A stretch of 64,000 nt of DNA from Peribacillus simplex NBRC 15720 = DSM 1321 (lineage in GTDB: Bacteria; Bacillota; Bacilli; Bacillales; DSM-1321). Location of the stretch: assembly GCF_002243645.1 (NCBI RefSeq), contig NZ_CP017704.1, forward strand, positions 1,093,501 to 1,157,500, written 5' to 3'. The translations under genes were made by a program, and so were the position numbers. Shown piece after piece: positions 38,743 to 47,199 of the stretch. Position 1 is the stretch's first letter; each line of letters begins with the position of its first letter. The notes under the pieces are model-generated. The model did no database searches, was not told where the DNA came from, and was given only the letters and a program-made list of their open reading frames with translations.

Positions 38743-39266
38743 CAAATACAATGGCTTAATTATATGCCCGCTTCGGAAATCACAATTAAGAACGTATAAG
38801 AGGGGCTTAAAAGAGGATCAGTTTGCCTGCAGTTTTTTTATTTAACATAGTTCCAGCTTGATTTCAGAAACCCGCTCCCTTTCCGCCGACTGTCTGCCGA
38901 GCCTCATCAAAGCAAGCATTTAGAGGATCTCGGCTAGCCAGTTTTTCGGCAGGCGTGTCGCAAATTTCTTCAATCAAATGAGGATCACAGAAAAACCATT
39001 GAAGATAAGCTAGTCTCAAACTTGGTTTGGGATGAGTCCAGTTGATTGGAACGGAAGGTACGAGACTCCTGCGGGAAAAGCGCGTCTAAGGGAGACCCCA
39101 CAGGCGAAAAAGCGCCGAGGAGGCTCCCGGACCGCCCGCGGAAAGCGAGTGCCTGAAGTGGAAATCAACGTTCCTTTTACAAACCCTCAAATAATCGTTT
39201 CAGTGATTTCAGAAACCCCTTTTGTCGACAAACTGAACACCTCCCCATGATATATGGCTTTACATT
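38743..39266. repeat. intergenic region with a degenerate inverted partial repeat copy
   Basis: No gene is credible here. At 38874-38905 the sequence GCTCCCTTTCCGCCGACTGT and its continuation to GAGCCTC resemble the reverse complement of the right arm of the element at 39041-39169 with roughly three of four bases matching. The 15-mer TGATTTCAGAAACCC occurs at 38859-38873 and again at 39204-39218, so both lie in a duplicated or rearranged block. Confidence 0.5.
39041..39169. repeat. interspersed palindromic repeat element (about 129 bp)
   Basis: A GC-rich block in AT-rich sequence, starting GTTGATTGGAACGGAAGGTAC and ending in its imperfect complement GTGCCTGAAGTGGAAATCAAC. Inside are nested arms: GCGGG 39071-39075 with CCCGC 39135-39139, GGGAG 39090-39094 with CTCCC 39124-39128, and GGCG 39103-39106 with CGCC 39113-39116. 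From memory, near-identical blocks are scattered between genes in many Bacillaceae genomes; no coding potential is evident. It can fold into one long structured RNA or cruciform. Confidence 0.75.
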
Positions 39267-39308
39267 AAATGAAAAACACATCCAATCTAAGGATGTGTTT
39301 TTCATTTG
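39267..39308. terminator. strong bidirectional hairpin
   Basis: About 17-bp stem AAATGAAAAACACATCC / GGATGTGTTTTTCATTT. It lies after the repeat block and before the sigma-factor gene and could end transcripts from either side. Confidence 0.75.
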
Positions 39309-39498
39309 GCCATCCCCTCATTCAATTTCAATTGAATCAACATTTTCCTATTAATAAGATCCTCGTTAATCCCTTTAAAACCCACTGTTTATTCCTTCCA
39401 TTAACCCCTTATGCCATTTGGCTTTAGCCGAACGATTTATTTATGGTAGAAGCACCCGGGAATACAGGAAAGTGCACTTTCTAAAGGTGGCTTGCTTA

Positions 39499-39990
39499 AT
39501 GGAAGATTTCTCAGCACTAACGTCTGAATTCACGCCCATGATCCATCATATAATCCGCTCACTTTCAATCTATAAAAATAAGGAAGAATATTTTCAAGTA
39601 GGATTGATTGCTTTATGGGAGTCATATGGGAAATTCGATGAGGAATACGGTCAGTTCTCCAACTATGCCTATACGGTAATCAAAGGCAAAATTCTGAACG
39701 AATTAAAGCATCATCATAAATATGAAATCCGCACCGAACCCTGTGATTCCTTCATATTAGACATTAAGGATCCTTTTTCAATGCATGAAGAGGCCTTTGC
39801 CATCGATAATATCTTAAACTACACGGAAGGATTGACACTGAATCAACAACGCTGGCTTTTACAGACATACCTGGAAAATAAAACGGTGACTGAAATCGCT
39901 GAGATATATCAAGTTACTGCAGCAGCCGTCAAATCATGGAGAAGGTCCGCTTTAAATAAATTAAGGAAACAATTAATTTTTCCATTATAA
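39499..39990 (+). CDS. small sigma-70 family RNA polymerase sigma factor
   Basis: A 163-residue sigma factor with region 2 (about 12-70, containing EYFQVGLIALWESYGKFD) and region 4 (about 112-158, with the helix-turn-helix TVTEIAEIYQVTAAAVKSW). It lacks regions 1 and 3, as in sporulation- or stress-linked small sigma factors of Bacillus. The frame extends upstream to 39418, but AAGGTGG sits eight bases before the ATG at 39499. No anti-sigma gene lies beside it, so it is an orphan whose regulon is unknown. Confidence 0.82.
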   Translation: MEDFSALTSEFTPMIHHIIRSLSIYKNKEEYFQVGLIALWESYGKFDEEYGQFSNYAYTVIKGKILNELKHHHKYEIRTEPCDSFILDIKDPFSMHEEAFAIDNILNYTEGLTLNQQRWLLQTYLENKTVTEIAEIYQVTAAAVKSWRRSALNKLRKQLIFPL

Positions 39991-39998
39991 ATAATTTA

Positions 39999-40022
39999 GG
40001 GTGGCTCAATCATGAGCCACCC
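39999..40022. terminator. hairpin between the sigma gene and the convergent gene
   Basis: Perfect 10-bp stem GGGTGGCTCA/TGAGCCACCC with a 4-base loop. T-rich sequence follows on the minus strand (downstream of the gene at 40039) but not on the plus strand. Confidence 0.7.
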
Positions 40023-40038
40023 CCAAAATATACATCCA

Positions 40039-40236
40039 TCAACTTCTCGCTTCTTCTAAATACGTATAAATTATCACACCGTTATGTTGAGCATTCCCCC
40101 GAAAATGTTTAAAGTCTTCCCTTTTAACAAGAACCTCACGAAAAGCTAAAAATTCTTCTTTTGTTATCCGGAATTCATCCATTTCACGATTTGCCAGTTT
40201 ATCGAGTACATCTTTTGCTTCTTCTGCATTCATCAT
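40039..40236 (-). CDS. small conserved hypothetical protein
   Basis: A 65-residue acidic protein (MMNAEEAKDVLDKLANREMD) with a helical N-terminus and a basic middle (KREDFKHFRGNAQ). No known domain is apparent. AAGGAGG with a short spacer precedes two ATG codons at 40236 and 40233; the frame beyond (to 40269) has no better signal. Monocistronic. Confidence 0.6.
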   Translation of the reverse strand: MMNAEEAKDVLDKLANREMDEFRITKEEFLAFREVLVKREDFKHFRGNAQHNGVIIYTYLEEARS

Positions 40237-40687
40237 ATTATCCTCCTTAATTATCAAATGTTTAATCATATACAGACAGGAGAAATTCCGTTTTCATTTT
40301 AACATAAGCTTGCCACTTAATATAAATCAGAATTTTTTGAGGCCCACTTGCTACATTATTCTTTACGAATGCTTTAAAATAGTGCAAACTGTATAGTAAA
40401 ATATCATAATGTAAAATGATTGGCATTTTTTGTACATAGAATTACATACTGGTATGCATAACTGCGTTTGCAAGATATGCCAAATTATGCCAAATCATTG
40501 CAGTTGCTCCATTTTAAGAATTGCACCTTCCTTAAAAAGTTTAGCTTACTGTACCGACATAAGAGATAACTAATTCTCTTACTAGCACTTCCCACGTCAA
40601 AATCTAAACCGCAAGATGTTCGAATAATCCAATTACTCCATAGTTACTTTTTGATCATTGGAAACAAAATGGGAAAGGATGATTACC
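40237..40687. promoter_or_regulatory. gene-free region with TGCCAAAT repeats
   Basis: No credible gene. The octamer TGCCAAAT occurs twice in tandem near 40478-40497 (ATGCCAAATTATGCCAAAT), and a related ATTGGCAT lies at about 40420. Spacing of about one helical turn suggests possible binding sites for a regulator of ykvS, but the factor is unknown. Confidence 0.3.
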
Positions 40688-40864
40688 ATGAAGAAAGCGG
40701 AAGTTGGAAATATCATTGAATTTAGAGAAGGCTTAAAAGGAATCGTCGAGAAAGTGAACGAGAACTCAGTAATCGTGGACGTCACGTATATGGAAAATTA
40801 TCGTGATTTGGAACTTGAACAGAAAACCGTCGTCAACCATAAAAATTATAAAATCATAGGATAA
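40688..40864 (+). CDS. ykvS: YkvS-family (DUF2187) small protein
   Basis: A 58-residue KOW-like beta-barrel protein, matching YkvS of B. subtilis (core block GIVEKVNENSVIVDVT). Function unknown. The ATG at 40688 (MKKAEVGNIIEF) follows AAAGGA at eight bases; upstream in-frame codons are not used. It ends at a terminator and is transcribed alone. Confidence 0.88.
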   Translation: MKKAEVGNIIEFREGLKGIVEKVNENSVIVDVTYMENYRDLELEQKTVVNHKNYKIIG

Positions 40865-40876
40865 TTCAATGTACTC

Positions 40877-40911
40877 AAACGGGATGGTTACTAGATGACC
40901 ATTCCGTTTTT
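40877..40911 (+). terminator. terminator of ykvS
   Basis: 12-bp stem AAACGGGATGGT/ACCATTCCGTTT with one G-T pair, then T-run. Confidence 0.85.
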
Positions 40912-41064
40912 CACTTTATAGCAATCGTGCGAATTGATTCTCCCGCTTTTTGTAACCATTTCCATTTCATTCCGTCTAATTCATTAAAGGGCAAAACACC
41001 TGTATGTGATGCAGGTATATCCAAATTCAGATTGGAATTTCTATCAGAAAGATGAGGGAAACAC

Positions 41065-41691
41065 ATGACTAGTTGGACACGTTATCTTGGCTGTGTCACA
41101 TTCGCCGCTTTTCTTCTGACTGGCTGCGGTACGACCATAGACGAAAATGCAGATGAGCCACAGGAAGATTCAGTAAAAGAGGGGAAAGAAGGTAATACTT
41201 CTCAAGAAGATAATCGCAATAACCGAAGTGATAACAAAGTAAGACTAATGGAGCAAAACCTGCAGTATACAATTAACGGGGAAGCAAAAGAAAAAACAGC
41301 GTTCCTAAAAAAAAGTGATAATCAACCGTTCAGCCTCTATGTTTTGCAACAATTCAGATTAAGTGCCGAAGAACCAGGAAAGGATATTGTGTTCCTGACT
41401 GAAGATGACTCCATTTCTATGAGAATTGAATTGTTGAAGGCGGATGTCAATTGGGATGAGGTGGAAAAAAATGTTCAAGCCCAGCTGAAAAGCATTTCAG
41501 AAACGATTAGGGATCCTTCACTTGATGTCGAGGGCGGCACGGGCTTTGAAGTGGAAAGTGGGGATGATGTGATCACTTCCATATTGCTCAAGGATGAAAA
41601 AGCACCCGTCCGCTTAACTATATTCACGAAAAAAGATAGAGATTACCGGGATGCTTTTCTAGAGATGGCTAAGACGCTGATGAAAGGATGA
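41065..41691 (+). CDS. lipoprotein of unknown function
   Basis: A 208-residue lipoprotein. The signal has a lipobox FLLTGC (Cys about residue 21), followed by an acidic, low-complexity linker of about 40 residues rich in Glu/Asn/Asp, then a compact domain of about 140 residues (MEQNLQYTINGEAKEKTAF to the end). No family is certain. The acidic linker is like that of the nuclease lipoprotein at 37924, suggesting surface tethering. GAGGG precedes the ATG. Confidence 0.75.
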   Translation: MTSWTRYLGCVTFAAFLLTGCGTTIDENADEPQEDSVKEGKEGNTSQEDNRNNRSDNKVRLMEQNLQYTINGEAKEKTAFLKKSDNQPFSLYVLQQFRLSAEEPGKDIVFLTEDDSISMRIELLKADVNWDEVEKNVQAQLKSISETIRDPSLDVEGGTGFEVESGDDVITSILLKDEKAPVRLTIFTKKDRDYRDAFLEMAKTLMKG

Positions 41692-41707
41692 ACATCCATT
41701 TTACCCT

Positions 41708-41738
41708 GATACGGAGGGCTAAGGACAGGCCCCCCGTC
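41708..41738. terminator. terminator between the lipoprotein and ykvI
   Basis: Stem ACGGAGGG / CCCCCCGT with one mismatch; the plus strand then reads CCTTTATTA. Convergent with ykvI. Confidence 0.6.
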
Positions 41739-41743
41739 CTTTA

Positions 41744-42784
41744 TTACTCCTTTCCCTCCTTACTTTTCCAGACCAGCATTAAAAAAAGGAGGCTTATGTA
41801 TCCAAAAACCGGATAAATATATCCTAGTAACCTTCCATATCCGAATTCACTAATGATCAAAGCTATTAAAAAAATCACCGCTATGATCAGCATGCTTGGC
41901 AATTTAATATAACTGCTGATTTGCCTCTGTAATCCATATATGTTTCCGATGACCGAAGTGAATATCTCCCCGTAAATCACCAAAATGAACATCCAATATA
42001 ACTGACTGGCTGCCGTTCTCATAATAACTGCTGAAGGAATTTCATAACTATTCACGTCAGTAAGTGTCATAAGTGAAAAATGCCCCGTTAATAAAATGAT
42101 CGTTAGGAATATCCCTCCAAGGATTGCACCATGTTTAATGACCTTCTCATCTCGAACTTCATACGCAACCGGAACCAGCACAGCCTGTGCCAAAGCAAGG
42201 TTAAAGGCTGTATAGGCAAATGGTGACAAAATCATTTTAACGGTGATCACTTCATCAGGAACTTTTGTAAGGGTCTTAAAGAAATCCCCATTACCCAAAG
42301 TCGAGAAAAAAAGGATTAAACTAAAACAGATCATGATTGGTACAACAAAAGAGTTCACAGTGAAAACACCGCGCATGCCCATCATCAGGACCAAGGATGC
42401 CAGTATGATCGTAGACCAACTTCCTAAACTTTTAGGCACGCCGAGTTGTTCTTCGAAAACGGCTCCTGAACCCGAAATCATGACAGCCGTCACCCCTAAC
42501 AGCATAATAAGGAAAAAGATGTTGATGATTCCTGCTATTTTCCTGCCAAAAAGAAATTGATTGAACTCCTCATATGAAGATGCTCTGATCCTTGCGGAAA
42601 TGAGCATGATCTTCGTTCCAGTGAAAATGAAAATATAACCTGCTATTAAAATCCCGATAAAGCCATAAAAGCCATAACGGGTAAAAAACTCGACAATCTC
42701 TTTTCCAGTTGCAAATCCTGCACCGACGACTGTGCCTACATAAACCGCTGCAATCTGGAAACTCCCTGACCACCTTGACAGCAT
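41744..42784 (-). CDS. ykvI: YkvI-type membrane transporter
   Basis: A 346-residue protein with about ten hydrophobic helices, opening with VYVGTVVGAGFATGKEIVEFF, a motif close to the first helix of APC/LeuT-like carriers. It matches YkvI of B. subtilis, a putative amino-acid or related permease with unknown substrate. GGAGGGGA precedes the ATG. Upstream, the leader includes a 6-bp AGCCGA/TCGGCT hairpin at 42834-42863 with no clear riboswitch class. Confidence 0.85.
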   Translation of the reverse strand: MLSRWSGSFQIAAVYVGTVVGAGFATGKEIVEFFTRYGFYGFIGILIAGYIFIFTGTKIMLISARIRASSYEEFNQFLFGRKIAGIINIFFLIMLLGVTAVMISGSGAVFEEQLGVPKSLGSWSTIILASLVLMMGMRGVFTVNSFVVPIMICFSLILFFSTLGNGDFFKTLTKVPDEVITVKMILSPFAYTAFNLALAQAVLVPVAYEVRDEKVIKHGAILGGIFLTIILLTGHFSLMTLTDVNSYEIPSAVIMRTAASQLYWMFILVIYGEIFTSVIGNIYGLQRQISSYIKLPSMLIIAVIFLIALIISEFGYGRLLGYIYPVFGYISLLFLMLVWKSKEGKE

Positions 42785-42974
42785 ACTCTCCCCTCCTCCC
42801 TACATTTATATGTAAGGAAGAGACATTTAAGACAAGCCGAGCAATATTCCTTTCGTCGGCTGTTTTTTCTTTGGCTAACATTCTCTCATTGTGCAGTCTG
42901 TAACTCCCTGTGCATTTCTTTGTGAGGCTTAAATCAGCACTTTTCATGCCCACAATTCTGAGCATTGAAAGATT

Positions 42975-43008
42975 AAAAAAAACGCTTGGAATAATCTCCA
43001 AGCGTTTT
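42975..43008 (-). terminator. terminator of pepF
   Basis: 12-bp stem AAAACGCTTGGA/TCCAAGCGTTTT followed by a run of eight T on the minus strand. Confidence 0.92.
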
Positions 43009-43044
43009 CTCAAGTATCCAGTTCGTATCATACAGCCTAAAAGT

Positions 43045-44739
43045 TCATAATGCCTTATCATCTACAGTGGAGAGCCATTCGTCTATCACCTTAACAACGG
43101 ACTGTACAGTCCCCTCAACAAATGGGGATTTCAGATTTGCAGATTCAACGAGATCAAGGAAGGACTTGCTGCCTCCAAGTTGGCACAGATTCAAATAATC
43201 CTCCCAAGCCGTTTCATCTTTTTCAGTCGACCTTTTCCAGAATTGGAAAGCACAAATCTGGGCCAATGTATAGTCGATATAATAGAAAGGTGATTGATAA
43301 ATGTGACTTTGCCTCTGCCAATACCCGCCATTCTCCAAGAATTCATTTCCTTCATAATCGCGATGTGGCAAATATTCCATCTCGATCTTACGCCAAGCCT
43401 GCTTTCTTTCAACGGGGGAGGCATCAGGATTTTCATAGACAAAATGCTGAAATTCATCGACAGCTACCCCATACGGGAGGAATATGAGGGCACCGCTTAA
43501 ATGGGAAAACTTATACTTTTCCGTATCTTCATTGAAAAATAGCTCCATCCATGGCCAAGTTAAAAATTCCATGCTCATCGAATGGATTTCACACGCTTCA
43601 TATGTGGGCCAATAATACTCAGGAATGTCAAGATCACGACTGCGATACACTTGGAATGCATGACCTGCCTCATGTGTCAAAACATCTATATCCCCGGAAG
43701 TACCGTTGAAATTAGAAAAGATGAATGGAGCTTTATAGTCTTCTATAAAAGTACAATAGCCTCCGCTTTCTTTTCCTTTCTTCGCCACAAGGTCCATCAG
43801 ATCATTATCTATCATATAGTTGAAAAACTGATTCGTTTCAGGCGAAAGCTCCTGGTACATCCTTTTCCCATTTTCGATGATCCACTCAGCATCGCCTTTT
43901 GGAATGGCATTACCCGTTCTGAAATGAAAATTCTCATCATAATAGTTCAGGTTCTCCAATCCAAGACGTTCGCGCTGACGTCCCTTCAGCCGGGTGACAA
44001 GCGGTACCACTTCCTCTTTAACCTGCTTGCGGAATGCAGCAACCATTTCGGCATCATAATCAGTCCTTGTCATTCGATAATACCCAAGTTCCACGAAATT
44101 CCCATAACCTAGCGCTGTCGAAATTCCATGCCTCACCTTGACAAGTTCATCGAATATACGATCCAATTCCTCCTGCTTTTCCTCAAAGAAACCGTAATAT
44201 GCCTCACTTGCATTTTTCCTTAACTCACGGTCCGAGGACTCCATAAAAGGTTGAAGCTGCGCAAGTGTTAATTCTTTTCCATCAAATTGAATTTTTGCAG
44301 ATGCAATTAATTGTGAATATTCACTTGATAATTTATTTTCTTTTTGCAGCTGTGGTATGATTTCGGGCGAAAAAGTTTTGAGTTGGGCCTCTGCCAGGTC
44401 AAATAGTTGAGTTCCCCATTTCACATCAAGCTCCTTACGATATTTCGAGCGAACGAGTTCATTGTAAAATTTTGAGGTTAACTCTTCCATTTCAGGGGAG
44501 AAGTCATCTAAATAATCATTCTCCGCTTTATAAAAATCATCATTGGTATCAATGGAATGCCGTATATAGACCAAATTAAACATCGTGCCTACATAATTTC
44601 GTATTTCATTTATTTCTTCCATGGCTTTTATTTGCTCATCAGCATTAGCAGCGTCAGTAAACTTTTCCAAAGCTTTCATGAACCGGGTTTTAATTTCATC
44701 CATTTCAGGACGTTTATATTCATACTCATTAAATTTCAT
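43045..44739 (-). CDS. pepF: M3-family oligoendopeptidase (PepF type)
   Basis: A 564-residue cytosolic metallopeptidase. The zinc motif is HEAGH in LTHEAGHAFQVY (about 357), with the third ligand Glu in YEACEIHSMSMEFL about 25 residues later. The N-terminal helical M3 domain precedes it. Such enzymes cut peptides of 5 to 20 residues and help recycle them. The start has GGAG nine bases upstream. Monocistronic. Confidence 0.93.
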   Translation of the reverse strand: MKFNEYEYKRPEMDEIKTRFMKALEKFTDAANADEQIKAMEEINEIRNYVGTMFNLVYIRHSIDTNDDFYKAENDYLDDFSPEMEELTSKFYNELVRSKYRKELDVKWGTQLFDLAEAQLKTFSPEIIPQLQKENKLSSEYSQLIASAKIQFDGKELTLAQLQPFMESSDRELRKNASEAYYGFFEEKQEELDRIFDELVKVRHGISTALGYGNFVELGYYRMTRTDYDAEMVAAFRKQVKEEVVPLVTRLKGRQRERLGLENLNYYDENFHFRTGNAIPKGDAEWIIENGKRMYQELSPETNQFFNYMIDNDLMDLVAKKGKESGGYCTFIEDYKAPFIFSNFNGTSGDIDVLTHEAGHAFQVYRSRDLDIPEYYWPTYEACEIHSMSMEFLTWPWMELFFNEDTEKYKFSHLSGALIFLPYGVAVDEFQHFVYENPDASPVERKQAWRKIEMEYLPHRDYEGNEFLENGGYWQRQSHIYQSPFYYIDYTLAQICAFQFWKRSTEKDETAWEDYLNLCQLGGSKSFLDLVESANLKSPFVEGTVQSVVKVIDEWLSTVDDKAL

Positions 44740-44926
44740 ATGTACACGCTCCTTTTCACGATATAAAAAATTTTTTCCTGTATAATCCAGAGAAAGTTAT
44801 CCAATCGAATTGCTTTCAAGACACATTCAACATTATCGCGGTTATCGTAATATAATTTAATTCGCCACAGCGTTATTAAAAACCTTTATGTCCTCGAAAC
44901 AAATTCAGGTTTTATCAGACATAAAA

Positions 44927-44965
44927 AACCAGCACCTATAGTAAAATTCAGGTGCTGGTTCTTTA
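44927..44965 (-). terminator. terminator of mhqR
   Basis: 11-bp stem AACCAGCACCT/AGGTGCTGGTT, with A/T-rich flanks giving a T-run on the minus strand. Confidence 0.88.
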
Positions 44966-44966
44966 G

Positions 44967-45404
44967 CTAATTTTGAGCGGAATACCCAATCTTTTTAAGC
45001 AATTCGATCACGGTGGCCTTTTCATCTTGCGTAAGTACACTCATGATATCATCGATTCTTTTTTCATGCTCAGGAAATACTCCTTCAATAAAGGCCTTTC
45101 CTTTATCCGTTATTTTTGCAAAGGTTACACGGCGATCCTCTTTACATGCTATTCGCTGTAGATATTCCTTTTGTTCAAGTTTATCCACGACATAGGTAAT
45201 GCTGCCGCTCGCTAGCAGGATTTTTCCGCCTATTTGCTGAAGAGGCTGATCCCCTTTATGATAAAGTAATTCCAGTACTGCAAACTCAGTTGGATTCAAA
45301 CCCTCTTCAGCTATATGTTTATTTACCACATCATTAATGGATCGATGAGCTCTTGACATCACAATGAACAGTTTCAAAGACTGTTGGATGTTATTATTCT
45401 CCAT
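44967..45404 (-). CDS. mhqR: MarR-type repressor MhqR
   Basis: A 145-residue MarR-family winged-helix repressor with the core DNA-binding block GSITYVVDKLEQKEYLQR and the wing CKEDRRVTFAKIT. It corresponds to YkvE/MhqR of B. subtilis, which represses dioxygenase, glyoxalase and azoreductase genes used against quinones. One Cys (about residue 108) is in the wing. It is divergent from kinD; the intergenic DNA contains TATCTTGAATTAAAAGTTA (45437-45455), a possible operator. Confidence 0.85.
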   Translation of the reverse strand: MENNNIQQSLKLFIVMSRAHRSINDVVNKHIAEEGLNPTEFAVLELLYHKGDQPLQQIGGKILLASGSITYVVDKLEQKEYLQRIACKEDRRVTFAKITDKGKAFIEGVFPEHEKRIDDIMSVLTQDEKATVIELLKKIGYSAQN

Positions 45405-45560
45405 AACTTCACAACCTTAAAAATTTTTAATTAAAATATCTTGAATTAAAAGTTATTATATGACATTAAGACTTTTTTGTCAATCTGCCCTGTTAGTATG
45501 CACTATTGTTTAATCACTCATTTTGATATACTTGAAAAAAAAGCTAAAGTAGTGACAAAC

Positions 45561-47057
45561 ATGAAAACAAGGCATAAATTTACCACATATCTACTTATTG
45601 TTATTTTACCATTAATTATTCTCTCTATCATTTATTGGATGCATTTAGAACGTTCCTTTCAAAAAGAAAGACAGGAACAAGCTGAATGGGCGGGAACGGT
45701 TTATCAAGAATACATAGATCAAGTTATCAGAGAAACTAAGGAAAACCTTGAGCTGCTTAGCCTTAGCAGTTCCGTGCTTTATATGGATGACAAAAAAACC
45801 GAACTTCTTATGAAATGGATCAAAGATACAGATTCCAGGTATGCCGGAGTATATTGGCTAAATCGCGACGGTGTTTCCATTTCAGGTACGAATAAGAATT
45901 TCCATCATCACTATTTAATTGAACAAAATGATATTGAGCGTGCAGTAAAAACTCAAAAAGCCGTTGTTGTAGGAACAAAGGAGCTATATAACCCTGATTT
46001 CAACTATTTTTCCATCTTTGCTCCCATTCTGGATCATGATAAAAAAGTGCAAGGGTTTTTATTGGCACATATCAGGCTTGATCATATGGAAAAAATATTA
46101 AAAATGCTCAGCCCTGGTCATACCTTTATATTGGAAACAAAGGACAAAACCCGAATCTTGGATATAAATACCGACGGATTCACTGGACATTCTACATGGG
46201 TGGATGTTCCTTTGACCGAAGTCGATTGGACACTGTCCGTCAAAGTGCCCGACAAGATTAACACAAATAACATGAATGTATTTTTAATGCTTGTCTTTTT
46301 CACCTTCTTTTTCACTCACATGATCTATACCATCGTGGAGGAACTGATCGTTCGCAGAAATACCAAAAACCAAAAGTTACTAAACGAAAGGAAAAAAATA
46401 GATTTTGTCGGTACATTGGCTGCCAGTACTGCACATGAAATAAAAAACCCACTTACCGGAATAAAGGGGCTAGTGCAGTTATTGGTTGAAAAACACCCTG
46501 AAGAACAAGATCAGTTCTATTACTCTGTCATCATGAAGGAAATTGAACGGATCAATAGTATCGTCAGCGAATTTTTGATTTTAGGGAAGCCTATGGCCCA
46601 GTCTTTATCCTTATATGATATTCGCAGTATCATTGCTGAATTGAGACCAATAATAGAATCAGAAGCACGTCACTCCAATATTGAAGTGGAATGGAATATC
46701 ATAAAGGAGCCGATCCTGGTTCATTGTACAAAGGACCAACTCAAACAAGTAATTCTCAACATTGCCAAAAACGGTTTCGAGGCCATGGAAGTTGGGAAAA
46801 AGTTAAGGATTCGAATTCACCATGAAAATGAATGGGCTAAAATCATGATTATCGACACCGGACAAGGACTGAATGAAAAAGATATAGGTAAAGTGTTCGA
46901 TCCCTTCTATACATCCAAAAAGGAAGGAACGGGATTAGGGCTATTTGTGTGTAAACGAATAATTGAATCTTTTAACGGTACCATCGAGTTTTCAAGTAAA
47001 CCTCTGAACGGTACAACCGTTACAATCAGCTTACCGCTGATAAAAGACCACCCTTAG
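45561..47057 (+). CDS. kinD: sporulation sensor histidine kinase KinD
   Basis: A 498-residue membrane kinase. A first helix (about 8-28), an extracellular Cache-like sensor (about 30-235), a second helix (about 239-259) and the kinase core: His292 in STAHEIKNPLTG, N-box NIAKNGFEAM, G1 DTGQGL, F and G2 boxes DPFYTSKKEGTGLGLFVCKR. The position beside mhqR fits B. subtilis kinD (ykvD), which feeds the Spo0A phosphorelay and biofilm decision. The frame is open from 45477, but the ATG at 45561 gives the normal N-terminus; its ribosome binding site is weak, and a GTG nine bases earlier is possible. Confidence 0.88.
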   Translation: MKTRHKFTTYLLIVILPLIILSIIYWMHLERSFQKERQEQAEWAGTVYQEYIDQVIRETKENLELLSLSSSVLYMDDKKTELLMKWIKDTDSRYAGVYWLNRDGVSISGTNKNFHHHYLIEQNDIERAVKTQKAVVVGTKELYNPDFNYFSIFAPILDHDKKVQGFLLAHIRLDHMEKILKMLSPGHTFILETKDKTRILDINTDGFTGHSTWVDVPLTEVDWTLSVKVPDKINTNNMNVFLMLVFFTFFFTHMIYTIVEELIVRRNTKNQKLLNERKKIDFVGTLAASTAHEIKNPLTGIKGLVQLLVEKHPEEQDQFYYSVIMKEIERINSIVSEFLILGKPMAQSLSLYDIRSIIAELRPIIESEARHSNIEVEWNIIKEPILVHCTKDQLKQVILNIAKNGFEAMEVGKKLRIRIHHENEWAKIMIIDTGQGLNEKDIGKVFDPFYTSKKEGTGLGLFVCKRIIESFNGTIEFSSKPLNGTTVTISLPLIKDHP

Positions 47058-47199
47058 CAATACTTTGAAGAGTTTCATTTTTTTATGAAGACTAGTAACG
47101 ATTCCGAGTTATTTAAAGGTGTCATGCATACGGTGCATGCTTCTTGAATCTATTTATGGAATAGGTAAAAATCTTAATCAGGAAGAAGGAAATATACAG

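Noticed and set aside
39032-39250. 72-codon ORF through the repeat element
   Set aside because: It is produced by the GC-rich palindromic repeat; the Arg/Pro-rich translation reflects the repeat, not a protein.
42785-42973. Riboswitch or T-box in the ykvI leader
   Set aside because: There is a hairpin (AGCCGA/TCGGCT), but no T-box AGGGTGG-like element, no known aptamer core and no terminator just before ykvI.
42570-43061. 163-codon minus-strand ORF over the ykvI start and the pepF terminator
   Set aside because: It runs through a strong terminator and the N-terminal coding part of ykvI in another frame; it has no ribosome binding site.
43582-44112. 176-codon plus-strand ORF opposite pepF
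   Set aside because: It is antisense to a conserved peptidase gene and has no start signals; it is a shadow frame.
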